From Diplonema papillatum (taxonomy: Eukaryota; Euglenozoa; Diplonemea; Diplonemida; Diplonemidae), in NCBI GenBank assembly GCA_030068145.1, contig JAPJBO010000401.1, forward strand, positions 1 through 64,000: a DNA stretch of 64,000 nt, in the 5' to 3' direction. This document shows, in pieces, positions 10,500 to 19,457 of this stretch. Position numbers and translations under genes: made by a program. Position 1 is the stretch's first letter; each line of letters begins with the position of its first letter. A model generated the notes under the pieces. The model saw only the letters and a list, made by a program, of their open reading frames with translations. It made no database searches and was not told where the DNA came from.

Positions 10500-10868
10500 A
10501 GTCATCATATCTTTGCGCATGACCCCCACTTTGTCGACGCACGCTTCATACTCCGGCCACGTGGCGAAGTTCAGTGTTCTTGGGCTCGCAATCCACGCAT
10601 TGAGGTACGCCTCCATAGCGCTCCTCGGGATGCCACTGCCACGTTCATACGGGCCATTGAGCCCGAGCATTAGCACGTCGGTCAGCGTCTGCTCGTGAAG
10701 CCTCTTCCTGGCTTTTGTCAACACCCTTTTCATGTTTGAAAAGACACGCTCGACCGATGCTGTCCCCATTGGCAGGACAACAGCAATGGCAAACAGATTG
10801 TTTGTCTCTGGAAATGCCGTCGAAAGGTTCGATGACTTCAGCAGCCCCAGCATGACGTCTTCCAATGC
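10500..10868 (-). pseudogene. hAT transposase C-terminal dimerisation fragment
   Basis: The minus-strand frame encodes LPMGTASVERVFSNMKRVLT and RLHEQTLTDVLMLGLNGP, the typical hATC (hAT C-terminal dimerisation) pattern seen in hAT transposases and ZNF862-type derivatives. Only about 120 residues of a protein normally over 500 are present: the BED finger and the catalytic DDE core are absent. The upstream end runs into a short minisatellite (10869-11000) and the downstream end into the 32-bp array, so both breakpoints are at tandem repeats. It is a decayed DNA transposon remnant rather than a working gene. Confidence 0.8.
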
Positions 10869-11000
10869 ACCCGGTGGTTGAACACGGTGGTAGTACACTG
10901 TGGTACCCCGTGGTAGCACACTGTGGTACCCCGTGGTGCACGGTGGTAGTACACTGTGGTACCCTGTACACACTGTAGTAGTACACTGTGGGTAGCCGGT
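10869..11000. repeat. GGTACCCCGTGGTAG-type imperfect minisatellite
   Basis: Imperfect units around GTAGTACACTGTGGTACCCC are repeated about six times at the broken 5' edge of the hAT fragment. Confidence 0.75.
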
Positions 11001-12398
11001 TTCTCCGGGAAAACAATAATAGCTGAGATTTTTTTTTTTTTTTTGACCCAGACCAGTTTCCAGACCAACTCTGGTCTGGCGACCAGCTGACCCCCTCCAA
11101 GCTAGTAGGCTGGAGTTTATTCTAGGGTTCTGGGGTTTCGGTTTTGAGGGGCCCGGTTCCATTGCGCATCCCTGGCGAAAGACTTTTGTGTCCATACAGG
11201 GTTGGTCAACTCAAGAGTTGCATGAATACCCTGGTGCCCCTTTCGCTCAGTCAGTTACCTTTGAGGGCACTTCGTTTTTCTGGAGACACGGGAAGACTTC
11301 TGAACCAAGTCTTCCTTGGTGGTGTGCAAACGCCGCTACGATGAACTTTCGGGGTTTTCGGATTGAGCTCCTTTTTAGCGTTATTTGTGGATTAGAAGGT
11401 CGGTATTTTAAAGTCTCCGGTTGACCGTAGAGGCTTGAGTATGGCGGGGGGTTGAGAAAAGTGAGAGGGTGCAGCTCGTTTCGGGTGTTGTGTCACTCCG
11501 TTGTGAAACCTTTTTGTCTGCTGAGAGACGGCGTGCGTAGCTCGGGTTGTCCAGTTGGGAAAGTATGGGAGCGTGTCAGGATAAAAAGGGGGGCGATGGG
11601 CTTCAGCCACAGTAGCTTACAGGACAAAGCCATGGTTTGCCATGCCATCATCTGTCCGCCAAGTAGCCCTTTCTTGCTCTAAGAGAAGCGTGACTCAAGC
11701 GAACTTCAACTCTAAAAAATATAAAGGTGGGGGAGGGGGGTTCTCCGCCATGCCGGCTACCGGTGGCGGATATGGCGGCACGGCAAACCATAAAAAATAA
11801 GGCCCTCCCCATGCGGACACTGTCCGCCAACGTCTAACTGACACGTCCCCTATGGGGTAAGTCTGCGAAGAGGAGTTTCGCGGGTGTTTTTTTCAAGGTT
11901 TTTGGACCGTTTTCCTGGGGAGGGAGAAACATGTGTCCACGTAAGGACGAACGACGACGCATATATATGCGTCGTTCAATACAAGGATTATTTTCCACGG
12001 AGCATAAACGAAGTCAATTTCAAACACTCATCGGGCAGAAATCCTGCTCCGAGCTCTGAACGGATACTTGAGGTTTGCCACAAAAAGCCCCTTCTCCCAA
12101 AATTAACCCTCCCCCCTTCGTCCTCAAGTGGTTGATGTAAAGAGCGCGTGGTGCTTGCACCCACTGGGGGTCGTGCTTCGTTAAACCAGGGGGGTGGGGA
12201 TGCAGCTGCGCGGCAAAGCGCAACCGGATACCACACGTGCTCTTGGTGAACAGGGGGGCTCTGACTGCAACGCGGTGAACGTGAGGGTCGTAACGACGGC
12301 TACCACATCTCCGAAAGCATCCAACTCGATTCAACGCTGTGGCCTTGAAACCACGGAGTCGAGGGAAATACAAGGTGACCACCGATGCGGGTAACGGG
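11001..12398. other. Unassigned sequence
   Basis: No gene is supported. There is a 15-T run at 11031-11045, and a possible small inverted-repeat element at 11632-11790 bounded by ATGGTTTGCC and its complement. Confidence 0.35.
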
Positions 12399-12590
12399 GG
12401 GAAAATCTTAGTTTAATGTTTAGGCAGGACACGGGGGGGCAAAACTTCGTTTAATGTGGAGGCAGAACCCTGTCTCTCATGCATTATTGATGCTTCCCAT
12501 AGAAAGGGGGGGGGTGCGGTTCTAGTTTAGTGTTCGGGCCGAAGTAGTCTTGCCTCTCGTGTATGCTTGATGCCAGCATCAAACATACGC
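12399..12590 (+). repeat. CTTAGTTTAATGT hairpin repeats, degenerate copies
   Basis: Three degenerate units contain AATCTTAGTTTAATGTTTAG and CTCTCRTG.ATGCTTGATGC. They belong to the family with the palindrome CTTGATGCTAGCATCAAG described at 14687-15002. Confidence 0.6.
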
Positions 12591-13124
12591 GAGTATGCCA
12601 CGTAGTACTGTTATCGGGGATCATGCATTCCCGCGTTCGTCCCGCGTCGCCTCTCCAGGCCGAAAGATGAACACGTTTGTATGCCACGTGCTGTGGATGG
12701 ATACACTGTTGCTGCATCGTCCTGTGCATGCTGTCCACTGCTTCTGATGGATGGTACGTCGGTGCATCCACCGACGCATCGTGTGCATCTACTGCTGATG
12801 GTATGGTATGAGGATACTGCGGGTGCTATCCACCGCTGTCCATCTACCTATCCATCTACCACTGCTGCTGTGGTCTCTCGCCCACGCGCAGAGGACTATG
12901 TTAGTACTGCACGTGTGTGTTTGAGGACCTGCATCCTGTGGCATCAGCTGCATGCTTTCGCGGAGAAAAAAGGGAGGCGACACTGCACGCGGAACCTGGA
13001 TCACGACATTTACTTCCCCGCACGCACGGAAGGATGCTCGGACGGCACCGGATGATGGGCACCAGCGCCGAGCACTGTCTAACTACTTACCGGGTGGAGT
13101 CCAGCCTTGGAAGCGGGAGCGAAA
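12591..13124. other. Unassigned sequence
   Basis: CATC/GATG-rich low-complexity stretches lie near 12700-12860. No gene is supported. Confidence 0.35.
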
Positions 13125-13250
13125 GCTTTGTTGAACGCTTACGCCCGCCACTGAACCCAGATTCACCTGTGTTTCGTGTGGGCTGCAGCACATTCACCTC
13201 CTTTGCGGGTTGCCCTTTTCAATGTATTTTGCAGGCTAAAAAGACGATGT
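13125..13250 (+). repeat. Composite fragment of two dispersed repeats
   Basis: It joins a partial copy of the 9146-9390 family to a minus-strand piece of the 8540-8740 family, in the order found (reverse-complemented) at 58250-58620. This suggests the two form one larger unit. Confidence 0.6.
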
Positions 13251-13428
13251 TCTGGACAAGCAATTTGTCAAGAACAAAAACCGATCGACGGCAGCGTGCT
13301 GTCTTCACTCTCGTTAGATGAACAAAACAGGTGTGAAGGAAGTGTGCAAAAACAAACCTGCTTTGCAGGAAATACTTGACGAGGCGGCCAGCTGCAAAAG
13401 ATCACAAGATTGTTGGCACTAAAAAAAG

Positions 13429-13575
13429 CGCACACTCGCTTTTCGGGTGTCGATTTACATGCGGTTTGGTCGTAGCACACTCGCTTTTCGGGTGTCGATT
13501 TACATGCGGTTTGGTCGTAGCACACTCGCTTTTCGGGTGTCGATTTACATGCGGTTTGGTCGTAGCACACCGGGG
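13429..13575. repeat. 45-bp tandem repeat, 3 units
   Basis: Three near-identical units begin GCACACTCGCTTTTCGGGTG. The unit is a multiple of three bases and stays open in several frames, but no product is recognised. Confidence 0.9.
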
Positions 13576-13846
13576 CTTTTCGGGTGTGAGGCGGGACACC
13601 CTCTTTTAACTCCAGCTGCTTAGGCTGGACCTTACTGTGTTGTGTTTCGTCGTTGAGTGCCTGTTACCTTCTGAGGCGGATGATGATAGGGTCGGAGTGG
13701 TTGAGTTGCAGAGGGGGTAAGACGAGGGTGAGGGGGAGGGTAGTGGTAAATGGGACGCGCGCGGGCAAGTCGTCTCCTCGACCAAAAGGAACGGTTTTGA
13801 GGGCAAGAAAAATTACTGAAACACGGTCGAGAGCGCGAAGGGGGGG

Positions 13847-14150
13847 GTGCAAGAACGTGCTTGGAATGGATATGTGCTCAACACCGCGCTGGTCCTGTCT
13901 GCGTCGTGTTTCGGTCTTTTAAGCCACGGACACATCAAGTAGACCACCAGCGCGGAACCTGAGTGTCTGCAGACAGGACAGCGGTGTGAGTCTGGTTTGT
14001 CAGGCGGCTGTTCGTAGCTCGTCACAGCCAGGACCACCCGGGCTCCCCAGAGCACAGGAAATCCGTCACAAGGAGAAAGCCCCTACAACCGTGTCTAAGC
14101 AATCAGTGAAAAAACTCAGGGCTCCCGCCCTGATTGCGACTGCGACTCGC
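13847..14150 (+). repeat. Long-hairpin dispersed repeat, copy 1
   Basis: It runs from GCAAGAACGTGCTTGGAATG to CTCAGGGCTCCCGCCCTGAT. Inside, CACCGCGCTGGTCCTGTCTG pairs with the complementary GCAGACAGGACAGCGGTG about 85 bases on, giving a long stem. Other copies are 14268-14480, 14497-14670, 27060-27245, 32377-32690 and 32708-32800. Confidence 0.8.
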
Positions 14151-14267
14151 TAGGCAGCACTGACTCATCTTCTTTTTACGGCCGCAATCTGCGAAGTAAA
14201 CTCCGCAGAGCACTGGACATGGGTGCAGCACCAATGAAGACTACCAAAAGGAAGGGTACGGGAGGGG

Positions 14268-14670
14268 TGCAAGAACGTGCTCGGAAGCCCTATCAGCACT
14301 GCGCTTCGGTCACATGAGGCGGACCATCATGAGCACGGAACTGGTAAGTGCCTGCATACAGGGCAGCGGTGTGAGTCTGGTTTATCAGGCCGCTGCTCGT
14401 ACCTCATCAGAGCCAGGACGACGGAGCACAGGCAAAAACCGTCTCGGGAGAGCGGCCCCTACAAGTGAAATGAAGGGGGAGAAAGAGATGGGGAATAGCA
14501 AGAAGTGCTTGGAATGGCGATGTGCTCAACACCCGCACTTGTTTCCCTCAGAGCCACGGACCAGACAGGACAGGCAGTGCGTGTCTGGTTTGTCAGGCGG
14601 TTGTTCGTGGCTCGTCATACTAGAGCACAGGCAACATCCCGTCACCGTGAGAAGGTAGTCCCTACAATAG
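14268..14670 (+). repeat. Long-hairpin dispersed repeat, copies 2 and 3
   Basis: Two diverged copies (14268-14480 and 14497-14670) lie in direct orientation after copy 1, making a loose tandem cluster. They keep GTGTGAGTCTGGTTTRTCAG and CCCTACAA. Confidence 0.7.
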
Positions 14671-14686
14671 AATTGAAGAGGGAAGG

Positions 14687-15002
14687 GGGAGACCTTTGCT
14701 TCATGTTCGGGCAGGGCTGACTGCACCAAACATGCCACGCATGCTTTAGTGCTAGCATCAAGTCAAGAGGGAAAATCTTAGTTTCGTGTGCATACTTGCC
14801 TCTCGTGTATGTTTGAGTGCTAGCAATCAAGTCATCTTCGGGGGAAAATCTTAGTTTCGTCTGCAGGCGCTACTTGCCTCTCGTGTATGTTTGAGTGCTA
14901 GCAATCAAGTCTTCTTCGGGGAGAAATCTTAGTTTAATGTTTAGGCAGGACACTGCCTCTCATGCATGCTTGATGCTAGCGTCAAGTCTTCTTCGGGGGA
15001 GG
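14687..15002 (+). repeat. CTAGCATCAAG hairpin repeat, 4 tandem copies
   Basis: About 80-bp units carry GGGAAAATCTTAGTTT, then TGCCTCTCRTGTATG, then sequence around the perfect palindrome CTTGATGCTAGCATCAAG, then TCTTCTTCGGGG. In the best unit GGCAGGACACTGCC adds a second small hairpin. Dispersed copies are at 26184-26268, 62015-62085 and 62590-62735, with partial ones at 12399-12590, 40545-40600 and 51427. Confidence 0.8.
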
Positions 15003-15065
15003 GGGCGCCATGGCCTTTTTCCATTCTGTATGATGGCTCGCCACGGGAGATTTGAGCTCCGATGT

Positions 15066-15458
15066 TTATTCGTTGCGGAATCCCCTAGCGACGAGCGCGC
15101 GCTTCAGCTGAGGCAAGACCGATGTTCTCAAGCTGACTGCGAAGCCGTAGGATACCGGCAGCACCAGGCCGTCCTCGACGAGGGAGAGGCTGGACATATT
15201 CTGCAGCTCCTCTGCCGTGATGATGCGCTTGTCTTGCTTCGCCCCGTCGGCGTCCGTCTGCTTCAAGTCCTGCTGAGCCGGGACTGCCGGGGCGGCGTCC
15301 TCAGAAGTCTTTTCCTCGTCGACGTTCTTGAGGTACTCATCAGCCCGCTTCAGGGTTCCTTCCCAGTTGCGCTTGACGAAGCGAAGGATCTCCAGTTCGG
15401 CGTGCTTGGGCGGGTGCTGCAACAGGGACGTCAGGTACCGAAGACTCAAGAGGTACGT
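15066..15458 (-). CDS. Unknown protein, last exon
   Basis: This frame follows a good acceptor (AACGCAG before ACGTACCTC) and ends at TAA at 15066. It gives about 130 residues starting TYLLSLRYLTSLLQHPPKHA, with an acidic and Gln-rich middle and a C-terminal VLPQLKRALVARGF helix. The composition is protein-like and GC-rich, unlike the surrounding repeats. No family is recognised and upstream exons were not found; the region just upstream is a 77-bp tandem repeat, which would lie in the intron. Confidence 0.5.
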   Translation of the reverse strand, partial: TYLLSLRYLTSLLQHPPKHAELEILRFVKRNWEGTLKRADEYLKNVDEEKTSEDAAPAVPAQQDLKQTDADGAKQDKRIITAEELQNMSSLSLVEDGLVLPVSYGFAVSLRTSVLPQLKRALVARGFRNE

Positions 15459-15518
15459 CTGCGTTGTTTTGTGTTTTCGACGATGAACGCCAGCCCGTTG
15501 TCTTTGGACCGAGTCTAT

Positions 15519-15735
15519 TAGACAAGAACGATAATCCCCAGTGTGAGTCAATCACATGAAGTCAAAGACTGGCAAATGAAAGAGACTGGTATTCATTAGA
15601 CAAGAACGATAATCACCAGTGTGAGTCAAGCACATGAAGTCAAAGACTGGAAAATGAAAGAGACTGGTATTCATAAGGCATGAACGATAATCACCAGTGT
15701 GAGTCAATCACATGAAGTCAAAGACTGGCGAAGAA
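15519..15735. repeat. 77-bp tandem repeat, about 2.8 units
   Basis: Units begin GACAAGAACGATAATCMCCA and include ATGAAGTCAAAGACTGG. They sit directly upstream of the unknown last exon, on its intron side. Confidence 0.9.
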
Positions 15736-15737
15736 GA

Positions 15738-15872
15738 GTTGAAGTATGGCTAAAGATAAAGTGGTGTCACCTGTAATCTCAGGGCCGCCCACGTGATAAA
15801 GCCGCTAAGCATTGGGAACTTTTAAGTACACGGACCACACGCCGTTAAGCAGCGGCTGCCGGCTTATCCCGT
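15738..15872 (+). repeat. Dispersed repeat shared with 6.7-7.05 kb
   Basis: It shares AATCTCAGGGCCGCCCACGT, GATAAAGCCGYTAAGCA and AGCAGCGGCYGCCGGC with the sequence upstream of the MMACHC-like gene. Confidence 0.7.
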
Positions 15873-16532
15873 GACACCTTTTCTATGCAGTTGGTTACTA
15901 CGTTATAGAAAGAGTAGCGTTGGCACTCTTACAGGTTCGTTCCCTCGTAGCTCGCCCAGATAACCGCGACGCCGGCGATGCAGGTTATCGCCACACAGAT
16001 TATTTTCATGCTCATCCTATGTACAAGGCTCAGCAACGTTCGATCGGGCAAGTCATTGCCGTGTGAAAAAGTTTCCAAACGCAAACTGCGAATAAAGAGT
16101 TCCCGTGGGAGGAAGTAAGTGGCGGTGTTAGGGCCGCCCATTTGCGCTTGTGCAACCTTTTGCTCAGGCGGGCGTCTACGACCCAAACCTTTCCCTCATG
16201 CCGGTGTTTGAACCCTCCCAGAGGGGAGTACATCCGCCCCCCCCCCAGGGGTGGCCCTAAGCGGCCAGATTGCGGAGTCGTTGGCAGAATCTGACCTGAC
16301 CCCCACCCCTCCCCCCTATATACAGGCTATTTTCACTGTGGAGGGGGGACGCTACCTGTCACTCTCTAAGGTGGTCACCACGGTGGGTGGTCAGAAAAAA
16401 GAAAACTTTTTTTTGGCCCAAATACCCCAAAAACCACACTTTGAAAATTTTTTGTGGGCCCACTTTTGCCAGGGAATTTTGACCATTTCACCTTCGAGAA
16501 TTCGACCACCCAGCCTCCAAGGCAACTGCAGG
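15873..16532. other. Unassigned sequence
   Basis: No gene is supported. A hydrophobic 28-residue frame (15929-16015, minus) and a C run at 16231-16241 followed by CAGGGGTGGCCC are the only notable points. Confidence 0.3.
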
Positions 16533-18160
16533 GGGGGGTAGGGGGTAGGAACCCTTAACAAAATAACGTGATTTCAGGTTTTTGGACTTTTTTCAACAAG
16601 GGAACACGCACCCGCCCTGTGCACCACCGTAACGCTACCGTCACGCTACCGTCACTCTACCGTCACTGTACCGTTGCACCATCAACACCGGCGTCTAAAC
16701 AGCGTTTTTGGCCCGCAGGTCACAACCTGGTGCAACCCAAGTCATTTTCCCGGTCGGTTCGGTCACGAAGAAGCTCCGAGGGTGTGAAAGTCGTTCATGT
16801 TCGGCACCAAAACTCTCTCAAACTCTCGTGCGAACTCCGTTTTTCAAGCCGGTGGCGCCGGAAAATATTATGCGACCCAGTGTTTCTCGCCCGGAAAAAT
16901 GTTCAAAACGCTCTGCTGGCAGTTATTTTCGCGTCGAAATGCATTTTTGAGCATTTTTGGTCTGTGGACATTCTGTGGACAAAATCCGCCGACTTTCCTC
17001 TGGAACCGGAATTTTTTTTTAGGACTGAATTTGCCCATCTAAAAAGTCACTATTGGGCTGTTTGTGTGTCAGAGTGCACCCATGAGCGATGGAACGTGGT
17101 AAAAATACACTTTACACGAGGCGAGCGTCGCAGAGTGGAGGCGTGAAAATAGCATAGTGTGTGCAACAGCAAGCAAAAAAAATGTCAATCCACCAGCATT
17201 GCTCAGAATGCCATGCGAAATTGACTTCTCTCACGTACAACGATGCCGAGTCCCAATTTCTGCTGGCCAAAACGCAATTACAAGAGGTGAAAGAGGGAGG
17301 AGGATGCACCAGGTCACGGTCGAACCGTGCAGAAGGCAAGAGCAGATACAATGAAGGACTTCAGGGCTCAACACAACGATTCCGAAAGGCCGGTGGGCGA
17401 AGAAAGTTTGTGAAAGCCTCCGCCATAGGACCAGGAAGACGCTCTGGTGAGGTGGAGTACAAACGAGCTGGAAAACCTTCTTCAGAAGTCTGTGCAGATG
17501 AGCAAGTTAAGTCGACCCCGTGGGTTGCTTGCACTGCAGTGCTGGTGTGGTCATGCCTGTGGGTAGCCGGGACGTGGCTTTGGACCAGCACGTTTGAACC
17601 CGGCTGTTTGGCTGCTGCCCTGGTCCCGACGTTGCGCACGCCAACACAGCAGCATCCCTGGAGGCCCCCACTCGTTTGCTGTTTCTGCGGCGGGGCTGGT
17701 GTTGTCGTGTTGGTTGGCGAGCATACTTCAGTGGCACCACCGGACGATCACTGCGGGTCCGTTGGCACTTGCTCTGCATCTGGAGCACTTCTTTTCCGAC
17801 GGCGCAGTCGCAAATGCTGATCATATTGCTTGTGAATGAAGCAATTGGCTCATTTTCCTGGTAGTTTGGGCCTGTTTGAGTCCTGGGGCCGCTACTTATC
17901 TGAAATAGAAGCTGATCTGGCATGCTTGTCGATTTGTAGAAATGGGCCATGCCTGCGACACCCCATTTTAGGTCATTTTTGACCCGAGAAGTGCCACTTT
18001 ATCTCATTTCCTCCTGCTTTGTGGCCAGCCAGCGCCCGAACGGGGCACTATTTTTGGTTTCCTGACCGTTTTGGGCCCACACCACTTCATTTTCACGACC
18101 TTCTTCACCAAATGACCAAAAACACGAAATTTTCACCCGGGTTCCTACCCCCTAGGGCTA
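16533..18160. mobile_element. Candidate TIR element of 1.6 kb
   Basis: The left end reads GGGGGTAGGAACCC followed about 20-30 bases later by AGGTTTTTGGAC. The right end, read in complement, is CTAGGGGGTAGGAACCC followed by GTGTTTTTGGTC. The right end abuts the next TIR element at CCCTAGGG. The match is imperfect, so the boundaries are tentative. It holds one longer open frame (17161-17820). Confidence 0.4.
17161..17820 (+). CDS. Hypothetical ORF inside candidate TIR element
   Basis: A 219-residue frame whose first 45 residues look protein-like, including CSECHAKL and a helical AESQFLLAKTQLQEVKEG. A possible donor (CAAGAG before GTGAAAG) lies at the end of that stretch. The remainder is Cys/Trp-rich and probably not coding. 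No family is recognised. Confidence 0.2.
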   Translation: MQQQAKKMSIHQHCSECHAKLTSLTYNDAESQFLLAKTQLQEVKEGGGCTRSRSNRAEGKSRYNEGLQGSTQRFRKAGGRRKFVKASAIGPGRRSGEVEYKRAGKPSSEVCADEQVKSTPWVACTAVLVWSCLWVAGTWLWTSTFEPGCLAAALVPTLRTPTQQHPWRPPLVCCFCGGAGVVVLVGEHTSVAPPDDHCGSVGTCSASGALLFRRRSRKC

Positions 18161-18788
18161 TGATGGCAAGTAAACGGAAACGTTTCCCGTTTCCGTTTCC
18201 GTTTCCATACTTTCAAGAAAACGGCGTTTCCTTATTTGGGAAACGGCTGCTGCAGATTGCAGTGTGTAAGGTGACCACACCTCGGATGGGCGGGGGAAAA
18301 AAAATTTAGGGGTATTTCTCAACGAGCCAGCAAAATAAATTTATCTGTGCAAGCGGTGCTGTCTCCGAAGTAGTCCCGAACTGCGCGGTCAACATCCTGG
18401 TGGCAACCAAGCACTCAGAGAATTGGGCATGGTGACCACCCCCTTTATTTTCTCGACGAGGTTCGTATGCACGACATTATTTTCGGTTTTGGCCGCAAGT
18501 TAACACACCCTGTGCGGGATGTGAGCAGCCTCAGAAGCTGGAGTTAAAGCTGGAGTTAAAAAAGCGGGTGTCACACCCGCTTTTTGGGTGTGACTCGGGC
18601 GCCCTCTTCAACTCCAACTTCTGGGGCTGGACTTCACCGTGTAGTATCCCCTGGTGGTGTTAGCGTGGTTTGTGGGTAGCCTGCAAAGCCAAGGTGCCGT
18701 TTCCGTTTCCGTTTCCGTTTCCGTTTCCATGTTTTGGAAAAAACGGATGGAAACGCGTTTACTTGCCAACATAGCCCTAGGGGGGGGG
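18156..18788. mobile_element. TIR element A with GGAAAC subterminal arrays
   Basis: The left end is TAGGGCTATGATGGCAAGTA; the right end in complement is TAGGGCTATGTTGGCAAGTA. Next to each end is a short array of GGAAAC/GTTTCC hexamers (18180-18215 and 18698-18730). The interior has no transposase, so the element is non-autonomous. TA at both ends could be a target duplication. Confidence 0.75.
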
Positions 18789-18852
18789 GGGGTCCCTTGC
18801 AAAGTCGTTGGGGGCTCTCAGGGTAGTGTCAGCACTCCCCCCCCCCCCCCCC
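18789..18852. repeat. G run / C run spacer between two TIR elements
   Basis: About 12 G, then about 40 mixed bases, then about 15 C, lying between the CCCTAGGG ends of elements A and B. Confidence 0.6.
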
Positions 18853-19457
18853 TAGGGCAATGCTGTCAGCGTACGGCCGTACGTACGCGTACGCGTACGC
18901 GTACGCCGATTTTTTTTTGGCGTACGCGTACGCGTACGCACGTATGCGTAGTCACCGGCAACTGGGTATAGGAATAAACGTATACCCAACAGGAAGAAAC
19001 ATGCTCGCGAAGCCAGCTCCAAAGGCCGTTGCAAAGCTAGCGCCAAAAACAGCATAGGCCCAAGAACGAGCGGGGTCGCGCGTGGAAGACCTGGGCAAGA
19101 ATATGAAGGAAGTCAAGTGCAAGTTCTGCACGGAGGGGACGCTGTCGCCATGTGGTGGTAACATTTAGGGAGCGAGAGGTCAGTACTTCAGAAGCTGGCT
19201 GGCAACCGCCTTGTCGGGCAAGTCTCATTGATGACGAGGAGTGAGGAATCGTAGTGAACTTCCTCGTGGGATTTCTTGGTTCTTGTTCGGGAAACACGGG
19301 GTAGTGACGTCAGAAGGTAGACGTGCTGAACCCCTACCGCATGGTACGTCTTTGGGTGCCGTACGCGTACGCGCGTACGTACGCGTACGCGTCCGCGTAC
19401 GCGTACGCCGATTTTCGAAAAACTGGTGCGTACGCGTACGCAGCCACCACAGCCCTA
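18853..19457. mobile_element. TIR element B with GTACGC subterminal arrays
   Basis: The left end is TAGGGCAATGCTGTCAGCGT; the right end in complement is TAGGGCTGTGGTGGCTGCGT. Both ends carry GTACGC hexamer arrays (18873-18950 and 19361-19440) on either side of CGATTTT. The TIR resembles that of element A while the hexamer differs. No coding region is seen. It abuts the 2.59 kb element at CCCTAGGG. Confidence 0.75.

Noticed and set aside
15929-16015. Hydrophobic 28-residue frame starting MSMKIICVAITCIAG
   Set aside because: Too short and without context; chance cannot be excluded.
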